Assembly (NCBI RefSeq): GCF_019097595.1
Contig: NC_080710.1
Coordinates: forward strand, 22,135,780 to 22,199,779
Direction: 5' to 3'
Source of the DNA: Hemibagrus wyckioides
Lineage: Eukaryota > Chordata > Actinopteri > Siluriformes > Bagridae
Length of the DNA stretch: 64,000 bases
Part shown: piece by piece, positions 1 to 10,410 of the stretch
Layout of the letters: every line of letters begins with the position of its first letter
Position numbering within the stretch: the stretch's first letter is position 1
Notes under the pieces: generated by a model
Told to the model about the DNA's origin: nothing
The model's input: only the letters and a program-made list of their open reading frames with translations
The model's database searches: none
Made by a program: the position numbers and the translations under genes

Positions 1-102
1 ATATAACCTCACAAGCCAAATGTGTCTGAAGACCTCTTTTAGTTACTTCATGTATGTAAATGATTTCATTTAATTGTACATAACACATTCATCTTTCCTC
101 AG

Positions 103-1334
103 GTTGCAATCAAGTTTGTCTCCAAGACAATGCCCTATGAAAAACTGCAGCTTGTAAGTTTCTTTATCATAATATACATCCTACCTATTACTATAACCTA
201 GCACACATACTAAAAATCAGATTTCTACAAAGATAGTATTACAAAGGATGGCGTTATAGCGTGTGGCACTTATTCTTTCCTTTTTGTCCCATACTACAGA
301 CAGGATATGGATGGCTCCCCACTGAGATAGCGCTGATGGTCCTTGCAAACTTCAAACCTTGCTCAAGAATCCTCAAGATTCTGGACTGGTTCGAAGAGCC
401 AAAACACTATGTTGTCATTCTGGAACGGCCTGAACCATGTCTGGACCTCCATGAATTCTCCAGCAAGCAAGGTGGATGTTTGACTGAGGTCGTGGCTCGC
501 CATGTGATGTTTCAGCTGATGGAGGCGCTGACACATTGTAAGAGCCAGGGGATACTGCACCGTGATGTCAAGCCAGAAAACATCCTTATTCAGACAGGCA
601 CATGGCAGGTCAAGCTGTTTGACTTCGGTTGCGGAGACCTCGTCAAAGACTATTACAATGACTTCGCAGGTGTCTGATTTGAGACCATGAGTTCTTGGTG
701 GCAGCAAGTACTGTGACTCTTTTTCTAAATCTAAAGTATCTTTGTTAACAGGCACATCTGAATATGCCCCTCCTGAGTGGTTCATCCAGGGGCAGTATCG
801 GGCAGACCCAGCTACCGTCTGGTCTGTGGGAGTGACACTGTACAGGCTGGTGTGTGGCTGTCTGCCTTTCAGGACCACTGAGGAAACAAAAATTGGCTAT
901 TTGTTCTTCCCTGAAAGTCTGTCTCAAGGCAAGAAAGTAGAAAGACTGATAAGCTATGGACTAATTAATAGCAGACTGAACTATACCTTATACACAGACT
1001 TGAGCAGAGAAAGAAGTGTTCATTTATTTTAATGTATTATATTTTATGACTATGTATTAATTAGTCAATATGATAAAATTGACAGGAAATGTGTAGAGTT
1101 ACAAGTGTGAGGAATTTCTAATGTACTCTACAGCATTTTCTTTAATGGATTATTTATAATAAAGCAGGTTCTTTACGGGGTTAAGTATTAGATTCTTCTT
1201 TCTATGTCTTATTGATTCATGTACCTGGGTATTGTGTAACAGAGTGCAGCGATCTGATCCGTTGGTGTCTGAGACCCAATGAAGAAGACAGACCCAGCCT
1301 GGAGGAAATAGAGTTTCACCAATGGTTTTACTAA
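103..1334 (+). CDS. PIM-like serine/threonine kinase, copy 1 (5' part outside window)
   Basis: Partial gene: exons 103-153, 300-669, 752-928 and 1243-1334, corresponding to exons 4-7 of the complete copies. Exon 103-153 starts with VAIK, carrying the ATP-anchoring lysine. Exon 300-669 carries the PIM-type hinge ERPEP, the catalytic loop HRDVKPEN and the DFG motif. Exon 752-928 carries GTSEYAPPEW (activation segment end). Exon 1243-1334 ends the protein at WFY followed by TAA. The first two introns are GT-AG; the last uses a GC donor after base 928. Phases (0, 1, 1) match the full copies, and over this part the protein equals copy 2. Exons 1-3 must lie left of the window. A polyadenylation signal AATAAA is at 1538-1543. 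The family phosphorylates Ser/Thr in survival and growth signalling; the substrate here is unknown. Confidence 0.9.
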
Positions 1335-4300
1335 CCAGATTTCTGAAGGGCCAGTGTACAGGAGACAGGGACCACTGCACTAACCTCCTCTTAAAAAATT
1401 GTAATATATCTGAACTTTTGTTAAGAATTGTACAGAACTTTTGTACAGAATTTCTAATTAATTATATAACTGTAAATACATCTGTATATAATTAGTTTTT
1501 TAATTTTTCATTATCTCATTATTTTTGTGCTTTTTTTAATAAAAGAATATTTTTTGTTATCATGGATAAGTGTGTAGGAAGGTCAGGGCAAAATGAGAGC
1601 ATTACTATTGCTTCCGTAAGAAATGACTTGATATGTCACTCCCAAATATTTGTTAGAAACAGCAAAAATGAAAAATAAAAACAAACATGACATGATTGCT
1701 GGTGGTGCACAGTATATAATTAGCTTGTTTCTTTTCCTGTTACTTTAGCTTTCTTTGCAGAGCAGACAATCCTGCACACTAACAAAGATTTCCCAACCAA
1801 TCCTTCCTCCACAATTTCTTCAGTTCACATAAAGGATTTCTTTCTATTTAAAACATTTTTTATGAAAGAAATTTTTCATCTATTTTTCATCTATTAACCA
1901 TCTAACTGTACAGGGGTAATTACTTTCCAACATTCATTATCATGGCTGTGATTGGCATAATGCACCAGAATTTTTATAAAGAAATGTTCATCTGAGAGAG
2001 TATCTTTGTTTATGAAATAAACCAGGGAAAGAAATTGTCTTTCATCCGCAGCAGTGGTTTAATGTGATTGTTAAGGAATTTTGGTGTTCCTGAGCTCACC
2101 ATTGCATTTTTCTTTCTTTGTACCAAACCGATGATTTGGCCGCAACTAATCTCCATCATGGGTTTGTTTTAATTTTTCAGCCTAATAATGGCTGGCTTCA
2201 CTGGCAGTGATGGCTTTTTGGACTTCATATTGAGAATTACCCTCAACAGATTCCAAATGCAAAAGCCACACTCTAGACCTTTTCATCTGCTCACTTCTAA
2301 GTGAAATAATGAGAGAATAACACACACATTGTCCTGCAACAGCTTCCTATACTGTTAACCTGAATTGGATAAGAATGATTTTGTCACAGATTGCTTTTCT
2401 TACATTCTCCAGTGGGTATAATTGGAGCAGACCCAGTATCGCTCATTTACCCAGGATCTCCCAAAATCCTTTAAGAAGAGATCACCAGCCTCAAAATAAA
2501 AGTCCCACACAGTGACGATACAAAATCTTATTTTTAAAATAAACAATCACCAGAGAAATAGATAAAATCAAATAAATATGAAATCACTGCCAAAGTAATT
2601 AAGAAAAAGGAACACAAAACACAATACACAAATGCACACCAACTTTTGTGGGTGCCACACTTTCAAAATAAAGCTGAAAGCCTGCACCTTTTTCTCATAT
2701 TCATTACTTAACTGTAACTCCTATACTCTGTGGTAGACTGCAGTTCTTCTTTCTTTTTACACAGTGATTTTCGACAAGAATAATAAAAGTTAGCAACACA
2801 GTCCAATTAGCATTAAGCTATAGTTCACTATATACTACTATATACTTTATACTTCACTATAGTTAACTACACCAGTTTTTATGCTGTATGTTAATAGGGG
2901 AACACACCATTTGGCCTAGTGACACTGCTGGGGTTTGTTCTCAGAGTCAGATCACTGGCTGAAATACCAGAGCAACCTGTTGATGAAGGTCACATCAAAC
3001 TGTGTGCTTGTGTTGCAAGGATGACACGGAAACTGTCCCAAGATCTCCATGTTAACCTTTGGTGTTCCCTTTAATCTAAAAAGATGGAGTTTTAACAATC
3101 TTAAAGATAAATCTGAAGTGCATTGCTCATACAGAGGCTTGACATGATGGGAACAGAATAGCATGCTGCTAACATATAAACAAAGGAATAATAGAGAAGT
3201 TGGAGGCGCTGTGCTGTGCAGGACGTGCTGCCAGGAACAAGCTGTGCACAAGTGCTCACTCCTCAGGAGACACAAAAGGTACTATGTCCTTTCTGCAGCA
3301 CTTGATCATTAAAAATGAATAGTGCGCCTACTTTTTTTTACAGTATATTATGTTATGTATACGATATGTCATGATCATTGTCTTTTCCCTGTGAGTAGAG
3401 TTGCCAGAATTATGGAATTTGAATGGAATTCAAATTCATTTTTGAAAGGTCTTGTCAATCTGTTTCTGTTATATGAATTAACTAATACAAGCATACAGGA
3501 ACCAGGACCTGCAAATAACTGCTTGAAAGCGTTGCCAAGATGGCCACCATGTGGACAGATGTAGTACTTGAAAATGGCAGCATTAATTGTCCGGATTTGT
3601 AGAGAAGATTGTCTGGCAAGAGACACCAAAAGTTTCCCACTGGAACTTTTTTGATAGGGGGAATGATGTCTGAATTGAACAGTAAATGCATATAATTGTT
3701 GGTTGGTCTGTTAAGAAAAGTGATGCACTGAATTGTTCTTATACTTATTTAACTTTTTAAATAATATTTTGTTTTGAATTCATGTAATATTCATTTTTAA
3801 TAATTTTGTTCTTTGAGGGTGGGTTGAGTATGTTCTCTAGGCTACTAATTTAAGAGGGCCTTGTTTGTTAGAGATTTCAAAGCAAAGCAGTTAAGATGTT
3901 TAGCTGAAATGCTTGTCAACTGACAATAAAGTTGTCATTTAGAATTAGAATGAGCATAATTGCAAAGTTATAGTTAAAATCTTTAAAGACACATTGCATT
4001 AATTGTACATTGTGTTTTCTCAATAAAAAGGAAATTAAATAAAATGATGTAAAATGTGTGAGTGTGGGTCTGGCCCCCTTGGTATAAAGGAGAAAAATGC
4101 TGGCCCCCATCAATATTCAAGTTTTCCATCCCTGTTTTTATGTATTATATTTTACGACTATGTATTAATTAGTCAGTATGATGAAATAGACAGGAAACGT
4201 GTAGAGTTACAAGTGTGAGGAATTTCTTATGTACTCTACAGCATTTTCTTTAAATGATTACTTATTATAAAGCAGGTTCTTTATGGAGTTAAGTATTAGA

Positions 4301-4350
4301 TTCTTCTCTCTACGTCTTATTGATTTATGTCCCTGGGTGTTGTCTAACAG
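1335..4350. other. 3' flank of kinase copy 1, no gene recognised
   Basis: AT-rich sequence after the kinase stop with no convincing coding exon. Open frames here, such as a 107-codon minus-strand frame at 2952-3275, do not stay open in the diverged third copy of this flank (39,442-42,740). Near 4,138 the sequence again resembles the last kinase intron (compare 1,030-1,240 with 4,138-4,350), leading into the orphan last exon. About 75 bp at 2,078-2,152 are absent from unit 2. Confidence 0.6.
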
Positions 4351-4502
4351 AGTGCAGCGATCTGATCTGTTGGTGTCTGAGCACCGATGCAGAAGACAGA
4401 CCCAGCCTGGAGCAAATAGAGCTTCACCACTGGTTTTACTTACCAGGACTTTGCAGTGTAAATTTACAGGAGACAGGGACCACTGCACTAACCTCCATCT
4501 GA
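4351..4502 (+). pseudogene. Orphan last exon of a PIM-like kinase (unit 1)
   Basis: A splice acceptor at 4349-4350 is followed by a frame starting ECSDLICWCL and continuing through EDRPSLEQIELHHWFY. This is a diverged paralogue of exon 7 of the intact gene. The usual stop after WFY is replaced by a leucine codon, so the frame runs 19 residues further to TGA at 4500-4502. No exons 1-6 lie upstream in matching order, so this is a leftover of an older duplication. It could be used as an alternative terminal exon by read-through splicing from the upstream gene, because its acceptor is intact and phase 1, but nothing shows that it is. Confidence 0.75.
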
Positions 4503-6618
4503 AAATTTAAATACATCTCAACTTTTGTACAGAATTATAATTCATGCATTTGATTTCAACTGAATTCTGTTTTTTTCTTTATTTAATTTTCTCATTATTT
4601 TTGTGGTTTATTAAATGAACAATAAACTAAAACAGAGTGTGCATTACATTGTTTTTTTTCCATGTCATAGATAAGAGCAAAATGAGAGCATTAATGTTGT
4701 TTCTGTAAGAAATGACTTGACATATCAGTCCCAAATATTTGTTAGGAACAGCATTGGACTAATATATATATACATTTTGTGGGTTTAATGATGTAAAAGT
4801 CTGCTCTATCTGTCTTAAAAAATTGGAAGTTTTATTTTGATGGGTATTGTATTCTTCAGAGTGATAATGATTGCAGCAGTAATGAAAGGTTGTACGCGCT
4901 GATTGTTATGGTTCATCACGGTTTCTAAGGTTTAAAGGCATAAGGTCTGTATATATTTGTTTATCTTTAGTTAATGGGGTCGAGTTTACGGACAAGACTT
5001 TTTATGCGTATCTTTATACATTGTTCAGCTCTTACACTGATTTCTGAAGTTATAAAAGATATTTCCACGGTGTTGAATGTGCAATAAAGCTTTCAGAAAC
5101 ATCAGTAAAAGTTTCGGCCATCATTCGGACAGGGTCCGCTACAGTAAGAGCTTCATCTTCACTGGTTCAGATGCTCGCTGCACGTGCTGACTGACCGTTT
5201 CAACGTGACGATGGTCAATGGATTGCAGGACTTCGGAATCGGCGTGATGGTCTACGGAGCTGAGACACGAACAAGAATCTGAAAGCCTGCTCCAGACGGG
5301 AACAGAAGGTACAAAAGAAAAGGATATAAAAGGTACAGGTAAAGATCAAAATACATCGGAACTTCAGTGTCATGAACAAGACAGTACAGAGCTCCCTCGA
5401 CGTTCAGAACATGATCATAAGCCTAAGGAGAAAATGCTTGCTTATTAGAAAGATGAATGCTGTAACCGTCAAGGACATGTTTTCACAGAGATTTGCATTT
5501 TTATGTTTCTCTTATAAATTCATGATGAGTTATTTCATTGTTTAAAAATACTTAAATGAGATGTATGATATGATATTTACAAAGTAATAAGTAGAGAACG
5601 TGTTTCCTTACAATGTGTAAAGTTAAGGGTTCTTCAAGACATAGTTACTATTGAAACTAAAAAGGTCACATGTCCAGGTAGGGTGAATTGTGGGATCATT
5701 GCATTATGGGTCAAACTAACATGGATGCAGAGAGACACTAATAGTAAACATCCAGAAAAAGAGTTCTTCATCTGCATGGTCTAAGAAGGCGCACACGGAA
5801 ATTCATATTTTAATTTGTTGCATTTTGTATATAATGTTGTTTTATATCACTTTACAAGAACGATGTTATAAATATTGATGTCATTGGATTTGTTGCACGT
5901 GTTCACTTGCATATCAGCGGACATTTACATGAGAAACTTAGAAATGGACTCTGGGAAATGCATATTTGAACAGTGTATACTTTATTTCTTTTAGTTTTCA
6001 CGGTGTCTGCTGAAAAGAGAGAGAGACAGAAAGACAAATAAACAGCAAAAAAGACCTCTGTATGAAGCGTGGTTATTATTTCATTAGACCATTGCAGCTA
6101 CAGTGAAAACGTACCGTGACAGCTTCCATTGTGGCACGGTACCGGTCGGATAAGAAGAGAAAACAAGACCGCATCGGAAAGAAGGAGGAAACACGATCGC
6201 GTGGGTAGAGAAGGCGTCAGAGAAGAGGCTTGCCGTTTCATAGCTGTCACAGCCGAGGAAAGTACTGCGACCCGATTTGTAGAGGCGGACATTAGCCGTG
6301 TAGGCTACCGCCTTGCAAGTATCCTTTCTACAGGCTTCAGAGTACACTGTTTGTTAATCCCAACGTTACTTCAAGCTGAAGAGTCCTGCTCTGCAATTAA
6401 CAGCAGGTTTGATTGTGCTATCTCTACATCTGGAAAAAGTGATTAATATATTGCTTTAATTGGTTTATCATTACAGGCTAAATGTTGTTTATTTTACCAG
6501 TGGTATTGTTGTGAATGGTTCTAAGGGTATTTTTGATCTACAAGTAATAGTAAAGTAACCATGTATTACAGTGTTTTGCTAAAATGTTTACAATGTCAGT
6601 CCATGGAGATTAAAATCT
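4503..6618. other. Region 5' of the BEL/Pao remnant, possibly containing LTR or leader
   Basis: No gene is recognised. The stretch holds two AATAAA-like signals (near 5,080 and 6,040), TATA-like AT-rich patches and short GC-richer parts (5,130-5,300 and 6,110-6,330). It directly precedes the gag-like frames and may include the 5' LTR and leader of that element. I could not find a matching second LTR downstream, so no LTR boundary is proposed. Open frames at 6,084-6,446 on both strands lack recognisable motifs. Confidence 0.35.
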
Positions 6619-8140
6619 CAAACTCATGATGTTGAAAGGGAAAGATTAGAGTCACTCTTGGGGGAAATCCACTCTAAAATACAGTCACTTGAAACAGCAA
6701 TGATAGAACCTACTGCTGCCACTTCAAAAGGAGATGAACCTCGGAAATCATCACGAGAAAGAAAGTTAACTCCAAAAATGCAGGAGCTTAAGCAGCAAGA
6801 GGTTTCTCAAAAAGAGAGTAAGTTCATTAAGTTGTATGAAAGCTGGAAAGAACAAGTTAAAACTACATGTACTAAACTTAAGGGTGAGTGCTCTGATCAA
6901 GACTTAAATGACCTGATGGATAGTGTAGAAGAGATGGAAACTCAAGTAAAAAAATGTGCATTATACATATCACTTATAAGATCTCAACTAGCTCTCTCTA
7001 CTGAGATTAGAAGAAAAATGGATTCCTGTACAGCAGTAATGGCAGATGTGATGGAGCTGATGAAAGTGCGTACGAGTGAAGTGTGGCAAGAGGAATTTGA
7101 TGCTAATGCAGAAGATGCAAGAATCCGTATGGTGCTTGACAAAGAGTATGCTCAGTCAGTATTTTCGACTATAAGTTCCAAGTCTATTCGTAGTTACCAT
7201 TCAAGCAGCTCATCAGATTAGCAAAGCATCACTGACAATAGAGCAGAGTGTGCTGCACAGTTGGCAGCAAAGCAAGCAGAGATGAAGATGGAGGAGGCAG
7301 TTGCTACTCAAAGGCTAAAACTTAAAAGATTGGAGAATCAAAGAGATCTTCAAGTAATTGAGGCAAAGCTTAAGGCATACTCTGAAGCTGACTCAGGTGA
7401 GTTCAATAATGATCGTAGAGCAGCTTGCAGTGAGGTAGCTAATTGTCCTTTAGCATCTTCTAAGGAAATTAAAAAAGAACAAACATGGAAGAACAATAAC
7501 AAGGAACAGACAAACCATATTGACGGTGAAGCATCAATAGTTCAAGCCTTACATGACACAATGGTTCTCAGCAGACTTCCGGCACCTGAGCCTGCAGTTT
7601 TGTCAGGGGACCCAACTTAAATTCTTAGAGTGGAGAACAAGTTTCAAGGCATTAATAGAACAGTGATGCACAAATCCTGCTGATAAGTTGTTGTATCTAC
7701 AAAAATATGTCAGCGGTGAGGCACAATCTGTATTGGAAGGAAGCTTCTACAGAAAGGAAGATGAAGCCTATGATCAAACTTGGGAAGCACTGAATTCTCG
7801 GTATGGCCATTCATTTGTAATCCAGCGTGCATTCCGAGAAAAACTGAACAACTGGCCAAAGATTAGCTCGAGAGAGTCAGTTAAATTGAGACAATTCAGT
7901 GATTTATTGACCGCCTGTAGCAATGCCATGCCTCAGTTCAAAGGGCTTCAGGTGTTAAATGACTGTGAGGAGCATCAGAAAATGCTTCAAAAACTCCCTG
8001 AATGTTTGGTGTCTCGTTGGAATCGGCATGTAACAATGCAGCTGAGACAACTGGAGGAATATCCCACTTTAGAAGAGTCTGCTAATTTTGTGGCAAAAGC
8101 TGCAGAAATAGCCTGCCACTTCGAACATGAATTTTCCTGG
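6619..8140 (+). mobile_element. BEL/Pao LTR-retrotransposon gag remnant (unit 1)
   Basis: Three plus-strand open pieces (6,658-7,221; 7,261-7,620; 7,688-8,239) form one decayed gag. The first two share a frame and are separated by an amber codon at 7219. A frameshift near 7,615 and further stops separate the third. The first piece begins with a helical, charge-rich segment (motif RKLTPKMQEL). The third carries the conserved block of fish BEL/Pao gag proteins (YGHSFVIQRAFREKL, LNDCEEHQKMLQKLPE). Similarity stops at about 8,130 after AAEIAC, where an inverted Gypsy fragment begins. No BEL protease, reverse transcriptase or integrase follows, so the copy is dead. The breaks are shared with unit 2 and so predate the duplication. 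Confidence 0.85.
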
Positions 8141-8169
8141 GGTTTAGATCATTTTTACATCATATTTCA

Positions 8170-9290
8170 TACATCATATATCACTATGCCATATTGTGAA
8201 GCATCTGCTGAGATTTTAGTGCTCTTGTGTGGGTCATAATATCTGAGCACTGGCTCTTCTGTAATGATGTGTTTCAGGTTTTGAAAGCATGCCTCCTGCT
8301 TGTGAGACCACACCCACTCGTTCTTTTGTTCTAGCAGACATCTGAGTGGAGCAGAACGTGTTGATAGCTGGGGAATGAATTTGGCCAGGTATGATTCAAG
8401 GAATCTTCTCGCTTTTTACTTTGTGGCCGTTCCATGTTGACAATTGCTGATGTTTTTTTTTGGGTCTGACTTAATCCCTTCTTCAGACAGGACATCTCCA
8501 CCGAAAGTTAAGCTCTTAACTACAAACTCACACTTCTCTTTGTTCAATTTTAGATTGGACTGTCCTGTTAGCTCCAGAACCTGCTTCAGTCATGCATCAT
8601 GTTCCTGCTGGTTGGATCCCCACACAAGTATGTCGTCCATCATAGTCTCTACACCTGGTAGATGCTCAAAGATCATGTGAATAGTTTTGTGGTAAACTTC
8701 TAGTGCTGAGTGAATGCCATAAAAGAGGTGGAGAAAATTCTTGGGTCAAGACATATTCTCAAACCTCCATTTTTCTTGAGCACAATAAACAAGTGAGCTC
8801 ACCCAGTCTGTTGGTTCATCAACTGTCTTTATAACCTTTAGCTTCTCCATGTCAGCTAATTCCTCTTTAAGTTTTCCTCTCAAAACAAGTGGAACATTTC
8901 TGCATGCATGTACACCTGGTGTTATTGTGTCATCAACACTTATTTTATGCTTCCCAGGCAGACATCCTGGTCCTTCAAAAACATCTTCATACTCCTGCAT
9001 GAATGAGGTTTCATTTGTTTCAATCTGTGATGCCACTACAAACACTCAAATCAAGTTTTTATCACGTGCTCAGTCCCAAAATTGGCTGGACATTCTTTTC
9101 CACAATCAGCATCTGTGACTTTACCCGCTGTCCCTTGTGTTTAAGAGTCACCAAGCAGCTCCCTTTGACAGGGACATTCTCACCAGTGTATCCTGTTACT
9201 TTCGTTCTCACTGGGTGTATTTTGCTTTTGATTTTGAGGGTTTTGTAGTCAGACTTAGATTGACTTATGCAGCAGTATCTAATTTCTATC
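8170..9290 (-). mobile_element. Ty3/Gypsy pol remnant, inverted (unit 1)
   Basis: Minus-strand reading gives, from high to low coordinate, a retropepsin-side segment, then a reverse-transcriptase N-terminal block (EYEDVFEGPGCLPGKH at about 9,000-8,950; VDEPTDWVSSLV at about 8,820-8,785). The RT core follows with MMDDILVWG (about 8,640-8,615), in which the YVDD-type box reads MDDI. An RNase H start (DASQYGI) lies near 8,200. The central RT region between WRFENMS and the YHKTIHM block is deleted, and stops interrupt the frame. It abuts the BEL/Pao gag head to head, so it is a separate insertion or rearranged fragment. It is identical in layout to the copy in unit 2. Confidence 0.85.
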
Positions 9291-9594
9291 TGTAGGTCCG
9301 CTTTATTAATTTTTTTATTTTAAACTCTCCCATACTTGCCAGTCCCTATATCTGACACCATGTTACATTTTAAACACCATGCTGAATGTCTTTTTTACCA
9401 CTTCATTTTACTTTACTTTACTTTTTATTTTGCATGTGCGCACGCAACATGTCTCTTAGCACAACTTGCCGTTCACCCTCTAAACTGTCCGGGGACACAC
9501 GCGCACACACAGAACCAAAATCACATGTAATCGTTCATGACATCACAGGGACGTCTATGTGAACTTTTAGCACATAGTTATGCTTGCTCTATAT

Positions 9595-10210
9595 ATGGTT
9601 CCAGTGCTTCACAAATGAGTGTCTGGGAATCTGATGGAGAAGTCTGAGTTTGGTGGTTGCCAGGAGAACGGTACTGGCCTGACTGCATTGTGCCATGTGG
9701 TGGTGTTTTAAAGTTTGGTGGAGGAGACATTATGGTGTGGTGTTGTTTTTCAGAGTTTGGGCTTAGCCCTTTAGTTCCAGTGAAATGAAATCTTAATGCT
9801 TCAGCATACCAAGACATTTTGGACAATTTCATGCTCCCAACATTGTGGGAACAGTTTGGGGATGACCCCTTCTTGTTCCAACTTGACTGCGCACCAGTGC
9901 ACAAAGCAACATCCATGGATGAGTGAGTTTGGTGTTGAGGAACTTGACTGGCCTGCACAGAGTCCTGACCTCGACCCGATAGAACAACTTTGGGATGAAT
10001 TAGAGTGAAGACTGTGAGTCAGGCCTTCTTATCTAACATCAGTGCATGACCTCACAAAAGCACTTCTACAGGAATGGTAAAAAATTCCCATAAATACACT
10101 CCTAAACCTTGTGCCTTCCCAGAAGAGTTGAAGCTGTTATAGCTGCAAAGGGCAGGGCAGCTCCATATTAAAGACTACAGACTAAGGATGGGATGTCCTT
10201 CAATTTCATG
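9595..10210 (+). mobile_element. Tc1/mariner transposon remnant, left part, split by L2 (unit 1)
   Basis: The sequence matches the 3' half of a fish Tc1-like transposase gene. The frame near 9,950-10,005 carries the hallmark PAQSPDLDPIEQLWDELE, which holds the last acidic region of the DDE-type catalytic domain. The N-terminal DNA-binding part and the left inverted repeat are missing. The element stops at 10,210 and its last 47 bases resume at 14,266, on the far side of an L2 LINE. Confidence 0.85.
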
Positions 10211-10365
10211 GATCTAAAATTTCGGTAAATTTTCTCGATTTTTATCTTAAATCCAGTCCTATATTAGAACTTTTTATGGTATCTTTATTAGCCGACAGTA
10301 TACCATAATATTCTCATTTCAAACCCATTAGCCCATTAGCACACTAACCCGTTAGCCCGGCTACC

Positions 10366-10410
<45 letters not shown>

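Noticed and set aside
363..878. 171-codon minus-strand frame opposite the kinase exons
   Set aside because: Shadow of the kinase coding strand; it spans an intron and has no motifs.
2952..3275. 107-codon minus-strand frame repeated in units 1 and 2
   Set aside because: The diverged third copy (about 40,480-40,830) carries indels that break the frame, and no protein family is recognised. Conservation between units 1 and 2 only reflects recent duplication.
6084..6446. Overlapping frames of 64-105 codons on both strands before the gag remnant
   Set aside because: No motifs, both strands equally open, and the position fits an LTR or leader of the adjacent retroelement.
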